The position numbers and the translations under genes are program-made. From the NCBI RefSeq assembly GCF_000518805.1, contig NZ_JAEH01000044.1, positions 1 to 46,234 on the forward strand: a stretch of DNA of 46,234 bases, given 5' to 3'. The DNA comes from Shewanella waksmanii ATCC BAA-643 (GTDB taxonomy: Bacteria; Pseudomonadota; Gammaproteobacteria; Enterobacterales; Shewanellaceae). Below are positions 17,553 to 25,845 of the stretch, piece by piece. The stretch's first letter is position 1; the number at the start of each line of letters is the position of its first letter. The notes beneath the pieces were generated by a model. The model worked only from the letters and a program-made list of their open reading frames with translations, had not been told where the DNA came from and searched no databases.

Positions 17553-18893
17553 TCAGGATTGGTTAGTTGGAAAATAGATGTTGGCTTGAGCGCCGATACT
17601 ATTGTCATTGTTACGTATATCCAAATCGCCACCATTGTTGACCACCAACTGCCTACTTAAGACCAATCCGATGCCGGTGCCTTTTTCTTTGGTGGTATAA
17701 AAAGGCACAAAAATATTGTCCATATTGCTAATTCCGCAGCCGCTGTCGATAACTTGAATCTCAATAGCACTGCTGTGTCGATGCAGACAAATGATCACTT
17801 TGCCGTCGGGGAGGGAGGCCATAGACTCGCGCGCATTTTTAATTAAATTGACCAACACTTGTTTTAGCTGCACCTCATCGGCATAAATATCGATGGGGCC
17901 ATTGGCGGTTCTAAGCTGGATGTTGTCGAATAAAGGTGTGATTGACTGCACTAACTTTTCTAAATTAAACAGCGTTTTTTCTGGTGGTGGCACCTTGGCG
18001 AGTTGTTGGTAACTTTGGATAAACTCATTGAGAGAGTTAGCCCTTTCTTGTATGACACCGAGACCATTTTGCAGATCGCTATTAAGCTCAGAGGGTAAGT
18101 TGGCACAATTAGCTTCGGTAAAGCGCGTTAAAGTTGCACTAATAGAAGCAATAGGTGCCAAGGAGTTATTAATTTCATGACTGAGCACTCTAAGCAGCCG
18201 CTGCCAAGCTAACCTTTCTTCTTCGCGTAATAGGTTTTGTATATCAGTAATGAATATGAGTTGCTGTTTTATACCGTTTTCAAAGTACTCATCTCGGTGC
18301 AAATAAATCTTCTTTTTATGCTCTTTGAGGTCAAACTCTAAGACTTGTTTATTGTGTTCCGGTGTCGTGGCAGGTATGCCCAACTCTCTGATCGGCCAGC
18401 CTTTCATTCGTTCAACACGACGATTAAACAGTTTTTCTGCGGCAGGGTTCATTAAGGTCACATTGTCGCGACTGTCTGTGGCGATAATCGCCACATCGAT
18501 CTGATTGATCACTTTATTGAGCAAGATGTGCTTTTCTTTGGTTATTAGGCTTTGTTGGGCAAAGGTGTTGGCTAATGTATTGATGAGCTGACTTAACTCA
18601 TTGATTACGCCACTTGATGAAGACTCTTTTGCGCGCATAGAGTAGTCTTCACATGTTAAGGCTTCTACAACACTAGTTAAGGTTCTAACTTTATTAACAA
18701 CGATTTTCTTTAAATAAAATGCGAAATAAAACAGCCAGATGAAACTGATACTAGCGGCATAAAGCACTGAATTTTCATCTAAGTGCACTAGCTGTACGCT
18801 GGATGTGATAAGTAAAATGGGGACTAATCCAGCAGCAAGGGTTATTAATAAAAGCCGATTTTCAAAAGAGCCAAGCTCACGCATTGATTTCAT
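17553..18893 (-). CDS. Membrane sensor histidine kinase of the exporter locus (NtrY/NtrB-like)
   Basis: The 446-aa protein has two closely spaced membrane segments (about residues 13-35 and 42-64) with almost no periplasmic loop, a HAMP-like linker, a PAS domain (about 120-215, NQIDVAIIATD...NPAAEKLFNRR), an H-box LLRVLSHEINNSLAPIAS with H239, and a HATPase domain with NLIKNARESM, DSGCGISN and TKEKGTGIGLVLSRQLV. The signal is therefore likely sensed in the membrane or by PAS, not in the periplasm. The ATG at 18893 comes 1 nt after the stop of the response-regulator gene; a GTG at 18935 would give a 41-nt overlap and is the alternative start. It is the last gene of the five-gene unit. Confidence 0.92.
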   Translation of the reverse strand: MKSMRELGSFENRLLLITLAAGLVPILLITSSVQLVHLDENSVLYAASISFIWLFYFAFYLKKIVVNKVRTLTSVVEALTCEDYSMRAKESSSSGVINELSQLINTLANTFAQQSLITKEKHILLNKVINQIDVAIIATDSRDNVTLMNPAAEKLFNRRVERMKGWPIRELGIPATTPEHNKQVLEFDLKEHKKKIYLHRDEYFENGIKQQLIFITDIQNLLREEERLAWQRLLRVLSHEINNSLAPIASISATLTRFTEANCANLPSELNSDLQNGLGVIQERANSLNEFIQSYQQLAKVPPPEKTLFNLEKLVQSITPLFDNIQLRTANGPIDIYADEVQLKQVLVNLIKNARESMASLPDGKVIICLHRHSSAIEIQVIDSGCGISNMDNIFVPFYTTKEKGTGIGLVLSRQLVVNNGGDLDIRNNDNSIGAQANIYFPTNQS

Positions 18894-18894
18894 A

Positions 18895-20271
18895 TTAGCC
18901 CAAATTGTATTTTTCAAGACGTCGATAGTAGGCACTGCGGCTTAAGCCTAAGGACGCGGCGGTCTCAATGGCATTATGATCGTTGAGACTAAGCCGTCTG
19001 TTGATAATGTGCTTTTCAATAGATGCTAGGCATTGGCTGTCAAAATCAAACTCAAACTCAGCGGCGGCGCTTTCAGTCACAGCTATGCCTAAATCTTGTA
19101 CCCTTATTACATTGCTGGGGCTTAAGAATATGGCTCTTTCAATCATGTGGCTAAGCTCTCGAATATTCCCTGGCCAGCTATAGGCCTTCATGGCGCTACA
19201 GGCTAAGTCGTCGATTCTTTTAAGGGCAACCCCATATTTTTTTGTCGACTTTTTCAGGAAGTATCTCGCCAGCGGCATGATGTCGTCGATGCGTGCTCTT
19301 AAAGGTGGTATGGCTATTTCTGCAGTGTTGAGTCGGTACAACAAGTCTTGCCTAAATTGTCCTTGAGTGATCAGTTCACTGAGCGAAGCATTGGTGGCCG
19401 AAATAAGGCGAACGTCTGCTTGGATGGTTTTAGAACTGCCCACTTTTTCAAATTGTTGGTCTTCTAAAACTCGAAGTAATTTTCTTTGTTGTGAAAGCGG
19501 TACATTGCCAATTTCATCTAAAAACAGGGTGCCGGATTGGGCGAGTTCGAAACGGCCAATGCGGCTATCTTGGGCGTCAGTAAAGGCACCTTTTACATGG
19601 CCAAACATTTCGCTTTCAAATAGATTTTCAGGGATAGCCCCCATATTGACCGCAACAAAGGGGTGCTTGCTGCGGTTAGAGCATTGATGCAAGTGGTCAG
19701 CTAGCATACTTTTGCCGGTACCATTTTCACCGGTAAATAGAATGTTCATTTCACTGCGGGCAAAAAGCTCAATTTGCGCCAGTACTTTTTGCATCGCGCC
19801 TGATTCTGCAATCAGCCCGTCACTGGTTACAGACAATTGTTTTCTTAAGAGCGTGTTTTGTTGTGTCAGTTTCTGTGTTTGTTTTACGCTAGTGCCAAGC
19901 CGTATTTGCGACTGTAACACACTGAGTAAACGGTCATTATCCCATGGCTTTTGAATAAAATCTCCAGCACCGAGTTTCATGGCTTCCACTGCGATATTGA
20001 CACAGCTAAAGCCTGTCATGACCACAACGGGCACAAGTTCATCAATGGAGCGAATGGCACGAATAAGGGCTAACCCTTCGGCTCCGGACGTGGTGTCTTG
20101 GTGGTAATTAAGATCGATTAATGCCAAAGAGTAATCTTTTTGCTTTAATGCGCTAAGCAGATCGGCAGGTGAAGTGACGGTTGTTATGTCATAGTTTTCA
20201 GACTTTAAAAGTAAATTTAATGCAGTCAGAATATTGATATCGTCATCAGCGATAATGATTGAATGTTTCAT
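18895..20271 (-). CDS. Sigma-54-dependent response regulator (NtrC family)
   Basis: The 458-aa protein has a complete receiver domain (acidic D10/D11, phosphoacceptor D53 in LALIDLNYH, T86, K108), an AAA+ domain with Walker A GENGTGKS (181-188), the sigma-54-contacting loop as GAFTDA (228-233, where the usual motif is GAFTGA), Walker B GTLFLDEIG (247-255) and an arginine finger region, then a Fis-type helix-turn-helix at the C terminus (NAIETAASLGLSRSAYYRRLEKY). The ATG at 20271 follows an AGGA. It lies between the exporter and kinase genes. A sigma-54 promoter and paired dyads upstream of the first gene are its probable targets, making the operon self-regulated. Confidence 0.94.
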   Translation of the reverse strand: MKHSIIIADDDINILTALNLLLKSENYDITTVTSPADLLSALKQKDYSLALIDLNYHQDTTSGAEGLALIRAIRSIDELVPVVVMTGFSCVNIAVEAMKLGAGDFIQKPWDNDRLLSVLQSQIRLGTSVKQTQKLTQQNTLLRKQLSVTSDGLIAESGAMQKVLAQIELFARSEMNILFTGENGTGKSMLADHLHQCSNRSKHPFVAVNMGAIPENLFESEMFGHVKGAFTDAQDSRIGRFELAQSGTLFLDEIGNVPLSQQRKLLRVLEDQQFEKVGSSKTIQADVRLISATNASLSELITQGQFRQDLLYRLNTAEIAIPPLRARIDDIMPLARYFLKKSTKKYGVALKRIDDLACSAMKAYSWPGNIRELSHMIERAIFLSPSNVIRVQDLGIAVTESAAAEFEFDFDSQCLASIEKHIINRRLSLNDHNAIETAASLGLSRSAYYRRLEKYNLG

Positions 20272-20324
20272 TTAGTCCTATACAGCTCCCTTGAATAGCA
20301 ACCAATTTAATCGATGTAGTTCCA

Positions 20325-20355
20325 GTGATTTTTACCACGAGTATGTAAAAATCAC
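20325..20355. other. Perfect 11-bp inverted repeat between permease and regulator genes
   Basis: GTGATTTTTAC and GTAAAAATCAC are separated by 9 nt, and pairing continues outward with CC/GG after one mismatch. It sits in the only long gap (129 nt) of the exporter operon. It may act as a partial terminator or RNA-processing/stability hairpin separating exporter from regulator expression, or as an operator. There is no U tract. Confidence 0.6.
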
Positions 20356-20400
20356 CGGGAAACTTATCGATTGAGTTAAATACAGCATCGATCTGAGGCG

Positions 20401-22890
20401 TTAGTCTTGGTGTAAAGCAACACTGGGCTCAAGCCTTACCGCTTTTTGAGTTGGGATAAAAGTGGCCAACAATACCATGCTTGCAATCAAGAGTGGCACC
20501 CCAATTAACCCTATGATTACACTTACATTATCTAATATCATTGCATCTGTCATTAAGTTTACTATCCAAAGGGATAAACCCACCCCCATACTGAGCCCAA
20601 CTAAAAGCTGAATTAATGCCTTGCCCATAAATAAATTAATCACTTTTGAATCTGTGGCACCTAGTGCTTTTCTCACACCAATCTCTTGTGTTCTCTGGGT
20701 GACGGAGTTTGCGGCAACGGCATAAATACCGCTAGCAGCCAGCGCCAAGGCGACGATACCGCAAAACAGAAATATCTTACTTACCGCAGATACCAACAAC
20801 ATAGGTTGTTGAATTAGGTTTTGATAGCTTTGTATGTGGTAGGCACCGACGTTAATGTCTACCGCATTGATGGTGTCGAGCAAAGTTTTTCTAGCTTGGC
20901 GCTCAGTGCCTAGGTAGTGCACCGCGATGTTCATTTGCGTTCTACCATCCCGGTCGATTGGCCGATACATCGTATAGCGCGCACTTGAAGTCTGCATGGT
21001 AGAGCCGTGAAAGGTGTCCGATACCACACCGATAATAGTTTGCCATTCACGATGACCTGTTGACCATACTCGTCTGATCTGGCTGCCAATAGCATTGCCA
21101 TCTGCAAAGTAATCTTTGGCGATGGAGGCATTAATAATCACATTGCCCATATCAGTTTCCGTGTCTCTATGGTCAAAATTACGGCCTTCAATCAGTGTCA
21201 TGCCCACAGCACGCCAGGCATCTCGGGTGACACTTTCAGTGTTGGCTTTGGGGTTTTCATTGTAGACATCAGCAGCATGTCCTTGAATTTCGAAGTAACT
21301 GCTGCCTTCACCCGTACCAGGTAAACTACTCATAAAAGATACGGCCTCGATATGAGGTTGTACTTCGAGTTGATCTTTCAGTTGGTAATAGAAATCTGTG
21401 CGCTTCTTCCGGTCTTCAACAACCGTTTCGCTGCGTTCAGGATAACTCTCTAAGGGCAGCTCTAGCCTTGCGGTTAATCGACCTTGTGTCTCCACGCCAT
21501 AATCGGCCATCCCCGCTGAGTAGCTGCTAAATAGCAAAATCGTGGCAATGACGAGTACCACACAAGATAGCAATATTTCTGATACCACCAATGCGTTGCT
21601 GGCTCTGGCAGCACTTCTTCCCAGCGCTCCGCGGGTGCCATCTCTTAGTACGGCATTAAAATCATCACTTAGCGCTCGCCAAGCGGGAATGAGTCCGGTG
21701 ACCAAAATCATCACGACCACAGTGAGGATAAGTACCCATAGGCCGTCGCTACCGAGTGTCAGGTGCCACCAAAAAGGTTTAGCATTGTTGACCGCAAACA
21801 TCGTTGATAGGTAATCATTACTGATATTTAATCCCCAATGGGTAAATACCACTGCGAGTAATGAACCAAGCGTGCAAATGAATACACTCTCCCACAACAT
21901 TTGCAGCACTAGTCGTTTTCTTGGTACGCCTAGCGCTACGCGTATGGCGATCTCTTTAAAGCGTTCATTGACTCGACTGAGCAACAAATTGCCGATATTA
22001 ATACAGGCGAGGATCAGGATTAGCAACACCACCATCAACATAGACATAAACACATTATAATATTGGGTGACATCAGTATTGGCTTGCTTAAAGGGCAGTG
22101 CTCGCATATAGCGACCGTCGCTCGTTGCGCGCCAGGCCATATTCTGTGGCAGGTTGGCGACTATTCTCTGGTTTAGGGTAATGAGTTCGCTGTTAAACTG
22201 CTTGAGGCTCGTGTTGGGTTTTAATCTAGCATAAGCAAACATTTGTGTGCGGACTCTGTCGGTCGGCTGAATATTCATCTGCGGCTGAGGAAGCCAGACT
22301 TGTGAGCTGCTAGGAAAAGCAAACCCTGCCGGCATAACACCGACTACTCTGGTGGGCAGGGAGTCAACTCTGATCATACTGCCCACGATGGCTTCATTGG
22401 CCGAAAAGTAGTCCTGCCAAACTGTTTGGCTTAATACCACAACGGGCTCAGCACCTTCAAAGTGGTCCTCAGGCCTAAAACCACGGCCTAGTATTGGTTG
22501 GACGCCAGCAAATTCAAAAATGTTCCACTCGGTTAATGTGGCATTGTATTTCTTAGTGCTACTGCTTTGCTCAATGTCACCAATTAAGGTCGTGCCTTCT
22601 TGGTAAATGCCGAGACTGTCTATGTATTGTGATTCGTTCCTGAGCTGATAGAGATCAAGTGGGTCTATACCGGTCCGGTAGCCATGGTTTTCATTGAAGG
22701 CGGCTTCTATCGAAATAATTTGTTGCTCACCATTAAGGTAAAGCGGCTTAAATACCAAGTTGGTCAATAACGAATAGCAATAAAGGGTCAAGCTAAGACC
22801 CACAGCAACAATCAGTATGGAATTGACGGTAAATATTGGCTTTTTCATCAGCAAGCGTATCGCGTACTTAATATCGATCCCTAAAGACAT
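20401..22890 (-). CDS. ABC transporter permease, duplicated FtsX/MacB type
   Basis: The 829-aa inner-membrane protein consists of two MacB-like halves. Each has a large extracytoplasmic domain and FtsX-type membrane segments; the first ends with NIGNLLLSRVNERFKEIAIRVALGVPRKRL and the second with AANSVTQRTQEIGVRKALGATDSKVI, the conserved coupling segments. Membrane helices are expected near residues 20-45, 285-310, 340-360, 390-410, 440-460 and three near 700-820. It would form the channel-less mechanotransmission unit of a MacAB-like exporter with the adjacent ATPase and membrane-fusion protein. The substrate is unknown; relatives export peptides, antibiotics or lipoproteins. The ATG at 22890 has AAGGAAG upstream and lies 28 nt after the ATPase gene. 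Confidence 0.92.
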   Translation of the reverse strand: MSLGIDIKYAIRLLMKKPIFTVNSILIVAVGLSLTLYCYSLLTNLVFKPLYLNGEQQIISIEAAFNENHGYRTGIDPLDLYQLRNESQYIDSLGIYQEGTTLIGDIEQSSSTKKYNATLTEWNIFEFAGVQPILGRGFRPEDHFEGAEPVVVLSQTVWQDYFSANEAIVGSMIRVDSLPTRVVGVMPAGFAFPSSSQVWLPQPQMNIQPTDRVRTQMFAYARLKPNTSLKQFNSELITLNQRIVANLPQNMAWRATSDGRYMRALPFKQANTDVTQYYNVFMSMLMVVLLILILACINIGNLLLSRVNERFKEIAIRVALGVPRKRLVLQMLWESVFICTLGSLLAVVFTHWGLNISNDYLSTMFAVNNAKPFWWHLTLGSDGLWVLILTVVVMILVTGLIPAWRALSDDFNAVLRDGTRGALGRSAARASNALVVSEILLSCVVLVIATILLFSSYSAGMADYGVETQGRLTARLELPLESYPERSETVVEDRKKRTDFYYQLKDQLEVQPHIEAVSFMSSLPGTGEGSSYFEIQGHAADVYNENPKANTESVTRDAWRAVGMTLIEGRNFDHRDTETDMGNVIINASIAKDYFADGNAIGSQIRRVWSTGHREWQTIIGVVSDTFHGSTMQTSSARYTMYRPIDRDGRTQMNIAVHYLGTERQARKTLLDTINAVDINVGAYHIQSYQNLIQQPMLLVSAVSKIFLFCGIVALALAASGIYAVAANSVTQRTQEIGVRKALGATDSKVINLFMGKALIQLLVGLSMGVGLSLWIVNLMTDAMILDNVSVIIGLIGVPLLIASMVLLATFIPTQKAVRLEPSVALHQD

Positions 22891-22918
22891 AAATCTTCCT
22901 TAATTATTTTTATTATCA

Positions 22919-23656
22919 CTAAATTGCGATTGCAGAGAAATCGCTACTGTTTTGTTGATGCTTTTTGGTTAGCTGATCAGCAACAATTTTGCCGTCGTAC
23001 ACTTCTATCACGCGCTCAGCACGATCCGCCGAACGAGGATCATGGGTAACCATGCATATCGTTGCACCTTCTTCGTGAAGCTGGTCGAGCATCGTCATCA
23101 CTGCATGGGCATTCTTGGAGTCCAAGTTTCCTGTCGGCTCATCGGCTAAGATTAGCGAGGGTTTACCGGCAATTGCTCTTGCAACCGCAACCCGCTGTTG
23201 TTGTCCTCCCGATAGCTGGGAAGGGAAGTGATTAGCTCTATGCGCCATATCGACTTTCTCTAGTGATTCGCGCACCATCTTGGCTATTTCTTGTTTACTG
23301 ATATCGCCGCGATAAGTTAACGGCAGTTCGACATTCTCTGCTACGGTTAAATCGCTGATTAGATTAAACGACTGAAAAATAAACCCTATCTCTTTATTGC
23401 GTATCTGAGCCCGTTCATCTCTGCTTAAGTCTGATGCGTCGTGACTGGCCAGCAGGTAAGTGCCGGCAGAGGAGTTATCAAGTAGGCCTAAGAGTGACAA
23501 CAATGTTGATTTACCGCAGCCAGACGGGCCGGTGATTGACACGTATTCGCCTTTATCGATTCTTAAGTTGATGTTGCTGAGCGCTTGAGTTTCAATTTCA
23601 TCAGTGACAAATGTTTTATTAATGTTTGTCAGCTCTACTAACCGTTGATTGTTCAT
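22919..23656 (-). CDS. ABC transporter ATP-binding protein, MacB/LolD type
   Basis: The 245-aa ATPase has Walker [10 protein letters not shown] (near residue 40), Q-loop [12 protein letters not shown], signature [14 protein letters not shown], Walker [14 protein letters not shown] and the H-loop MVTHDPR. The D-loop [13 protein letters not shown] and overall length put it with MacB, LolD and FtsE ATPases that pair with FtsX-type permeases. The start ATG at 23656 has AGGAAG upstream and lies 9 nt beyond the stop of the membrane-fusion gene, so the two are coupled. It powers the permease encoded next. Confidence 0.96.
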   Translation of the reverse strand: MNNQRLVELTNINKTFVTDEIETQALSNINLRIDKGEYVSITGPSGCGKSTLLSLLGLLDNSSAGTYLLASHDASDLSRDERAQIRNKEIGFIFQSFNLISDLTVAENVELPLTYRGDISKQEIAKMVRESLEKVDMAHRANHFPSQLSGGQQQRVAVARAIAGKPSLILADEPTGNLDSKNAHAVMTMLDQLHEEGATICMVTHDPRSADRAERVIEVYDGKIVADQLTKKHQQNSSDFSAIAI

Positions 23657-23665
23657 AATATCTTC

Positions 23666-24922
23666 CTAATTGATTTTGATTTGATTATGTTGATTCCACG
23701 ACGAAGCATCCGAAACGATGATGCTTTCACCCAATTTGAGCCCCGATTGAACCTGAATATAGCGACTCGACATCCGCCCAAACTTGATACTTCTTTTGTA
23801 GGCATAATCTCCTTCTTCATTGATTAAATAGATGTCACTCTGGCTGTAGCCTTTAATAAACATCGGACGCTGCACGTATAGTGTGTCACTAATACGGTCA
23901 ATTTCTACGACACCCTCAACGGTGAGATCAGGCCTTACCTCAATGGGAAGTTCTCCTTCTAAGGCGACATCAATTTGAACAGAGCTGTTGATCACAGCAG
24001 GGTCAATTCTTTGCACTGTGCCACTGATTAAACTGTTGCGTGTATCTATGGTGACGCGTTGGCCCACCACCACCTCTTTAACTTTTTTTTCAGGTATTCG
24101 CAGCTCTGCAAGGTACTTATCATCACGGGCAAGCTTGGCTAAATTGGTGCCGGCATTCACTTGCTGTCCTAGCTCCATTGGCATTTCTTGCACAATACTG
24201 TCCATGCTAGCTGTGACATTTAGCGCATCCACTTGGGTTTTCACTCGGTGTAAGATGCGTTTCATTCTGTTTATGCGCGCTTGATAGGCGAGACGTTGAG
24301 CGACTAGATTTTCCTTTCTCTTGTTGAGTCTTTGAGTCTCAAGTTGCCAACGTTTTTTGAATTGGTCGACATCAATCTTAATTTCTTCATGAGCAATTTT
24401 TGAAACAGCAATAATGCCTTGCTCGAGCAACTGGTTGTGGGCATTTAAGGTGAGTAAAGCCCGCTCATAATTGAGTTTTTCATTCACAACCGCTGCTTGT
24501 TGGTCCAGTAATTCAGACTCCATAGCGACTTGTAGCGCTTGAGTTTCTGCTTCTAGCTCCTCGAGCTCCCATTTGGTTTCTTCCAGTTGTTGCTCTAGTA
24601 GGGGATTGCTAAGTACTAGTAAAAGGTCACCTGTTTTTACCCGTGCGCCAGCTTTAATTAAAATTTGTTCAACCCGCCCTTCAACATGGGTGGCAATCCA
24701 GCGAATATCTTTGGGGACTAATAGGCCTGTTCCTCGCACAGTAACCAGCATTTCGCCTCTTTGGACTTGGTCTGTCAGTAGTGTGTCTCTGCTTACCATA
24801 TGCGATGCTTCGCTACGGGTGAGCAGCAATCCACAGATAAGCGCAGTGGTAGCGATACCGACTATAAGCCAGCGCGTGCGCTGAGTGGTCGATCCCTTTT
24901 TTGTTGCACGAGTAATGTCCAT
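23666..24922 (-). CDS. Periplasmic membrane-fusion protein (HlyD/MacA type)
   Basis: The 418-aa protein is anchored by one N-terminal segment (about residues 19-38, WLIVGIATTALICGLLLT). It is followed by a biotinyl-lipoyl half (TVRGTGLLVP ... ARVKTGDLLLVLSNP), a long coiled-coil hairpin (about residues 105-225, rich in Glu, Gln, Lys and Leu), the second lipoyl half (DSIVQEMPMELGQQVNAGTNLAKLA), beta-barrel and membrane-proximal domains. It would link the inner-membrane exporter to an outer-membrane channel such as TolC; no channel gene is in the window. It is the first gene of the unit. The ATG at 24922 follows AAGAGA and lies about 31 nt downstream of the predicted sigma-54 start point. Confidence 0.93.
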   Translation of the reverse strand: MDITRATKKGSTTQRTRWLIVGIATTALICGLLLTRSEASHMVSRDTLLTDQVQRGEMLVTVRGTGLLVPKDIRWIATHVEGRVEQILIKAGARVKTGDLLLVLSNPLLEQQLEETKWELEELEAETQALQVAMESELLDQQAAVVNEKLNYERALLTLNAHNQLLEQGIIAVSKIAHEEIKIDVDQFKKRWQLETQRLNKRKENLVAQRLAYQARINRMKRILHRVKTQVDALNVTASMDSIVQEMPMELGQQVNAGTNLAKLARDDKYLAELRIPEKKVKEVVVGQRVTIDTRNSLISGTVQRIDPAVINSSVQIDVALEGELPIEVRPDLTVEGVVEIDRISDTLYVQRPMFIKGYSQSDIYLINEEGDYAYKRSIKFGRMSSRYIQVQSGLKLGESIIVSDASSWNQHNQIKIN

Positions 24923-24962
24923 AGTTATCTCTTAGCTTTAACTTACGTAATCGTTTAGTAGT

Positions 24963-24980
24963 TAGCAGTTAATGTGCCAA
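24963..24980 (-). promoter_or_regulatory. Sigma-54 (-24/-12) promoter of the exporter operon
   Basis: On the minus strand TTGGCACATTAACTGCTA matches the RpoN consensus TGGCAC-N5-TTGC. The invariant GG (24978-24977) and GC (24966-24965) are exactly 12 nt apart. The predicted start point is near 24953, and the first gene begins at 24922. The operon it would drive encodes an NtrC-type activator. Confidence 0.8.
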
Positions 24981-25042
24981 TAATTAAAACTGTTTTTATT
25001 CAGTATTTTACCTGTTTTTCAAATATAGGCTTAACTTGATTA

Positions 25043-25092
25043 TCTCGATTCTGGGACGGATTATCGCAATCAAAATCCCAGTTTTGGGACGG
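25043..25092. promoter_or_regulatory. Two enhancer-like (UAS) sites for the NtrC-type regulator
   Basis: Two 17-bp copies, TCTCGATTCTGGGACGG (25043-25059) and TCCCAGTTTTGGGACGG (25076-25092), match at 13 of 17 positions. The second contains a perfect dyad TCCCA-N4-TGGGA and the first a degenerate one. They are 33 bp apart, about three helical turns. The dyad centres lie about 97 and 130 bp upstream of the predicted sigma-54 start, where enhancer-binding proteins normally sit. Confidence 0.65.
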
Positions 25093-25218
25093 CCATAACT
25101 ATTAGGTAGTAGGTCATAGGTTATAGGCAGGCACTATCGTTTGCAGTGCTTGTGCTGTAATAACGAGAAGGATTAACAATGTGAACTTTAATTAAACTTG
25201 TGATAGCTTTCTTTGACT

Positions 25219-25253
25219 AACGCCTTGTAGTTACTACATGATCTTTAGGCGTT
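25219..25253. other. Interrupted hairpin upstream of the phosphatase gene
   Basis: AACGCCT (25219-25225) pairs with AGGCGTT (25247-25253). Inside it, TGTAG (25226-25230) pairs with CTACA (25234-25238), leaving an 8-nt bulge on one side. It could be a leader structure, a weak terminator of a short upstream transcript, or an operator. It lies about 105 nt before the phosphatase start. Confidence 0.45.
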
Positions 25254-25357
25254 TGTGGTTAATAGAAGCATCATTGTGAATGCTGAACATCGACGATGTA
25301 GGTTGCGATTACTATTCACTTTTTCGTTCACTAAACCTTAATTAGGATATTGATATC

Positions 25358-25819
25358 ATGGAAGTCTCATCAGTTTTATTCGTCTGTATGGGCAATATTT
25401 GTCGTTCACCTACTGCAGAAGCTGTAATGCGAGCAAAAGTGGTCGAGCGGGGTGTGGAGATTGTGATTGATTCTGCTGGCACGATAGCGCACCACCAAGG
25501 TGAAGCACCGGATCCGCGTTCTATGCAGGCCGGCAGAAAACGCGGGCTTAGTTTTGACGGTATGCAAGCGCGTCAAGTGGTACCCGATGATTTTGACCGT
25601 TTTGATCTAATTCTTGCTGCTGATAGACAAAACTTGCAAGACCTACAACGCCGTTGTCCCAGTGCCCATCAACATAAACTCGCACTTATCTTGTCGTTTG
25701 CTGACAATCACTACACTGAAGTGCCCGATCCCTATTATGGTGCCGGTGATGGCTTTGAGTTAGTGCTAGATTTGCTTGAAGAAAGCTGTGATAAGTTGCT
25801 TGATAAAATAGCTAAATGA
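25358..25819 (+). CDS. Low-molecular-weight protein-tyrosine phosphatase
   Basis: The 153-aa protein has the active-site P-loop C-x5-R-S close to the N terminus (VCMGNICRSPTAEAVM, nucleophile C10), a central DSAGT strand (IDSAGTIAHHQGEAPDPRS) and the general-acid loop VPDPYYG near residue 125. It is cytoplasmic and resembles Wzb/Etp/YfkJ proteins. Without a neighbouring tyrosine kinase or capsule gene, a role in exopolysaccharide control cannot be claimed. The ATG at 25358 with AGGA upstream gives the standard N terminus. The HAD phosphatase gene follows after 26 nt, so they may be cotranscribed. Confidence 0.95.
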   Translation: MEVSSVLFVCMGNICRSPTAEAVMRAKVVERGVEIVIDSAGTIAHHQGEAPDPRSMQAGRKRGLSFDGMQARQVVPDDFDRFDLILAADRQNLQDLQRRCPSAHQHKLALILSFADNHYTEVPDPYYGAGDGFELVLDLLEESCDKLLDKIAK

Positions 25820-25845
25820 TATGACTTGACGGGAACAGGGATTTG

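Larger units (their letters stand above)
24923..25357. other. 435-bp intergenic control region between exporter operon and phosphatase gene
   Basis: This divergent gap holds, from left to right, the sigma-54 promoter (24963-24980), the paired dyads (25043-25092), a ribosome-binding-site-like GAGAAGGA followed by ATG-TGA (25165-25184), and a hairpin at 25219-25253. No open frame of useful size is present on either strand. The promoter of the plus-strand phosphatase gene must also be here, but I could not place it with confidence. Confidence 0.7.
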
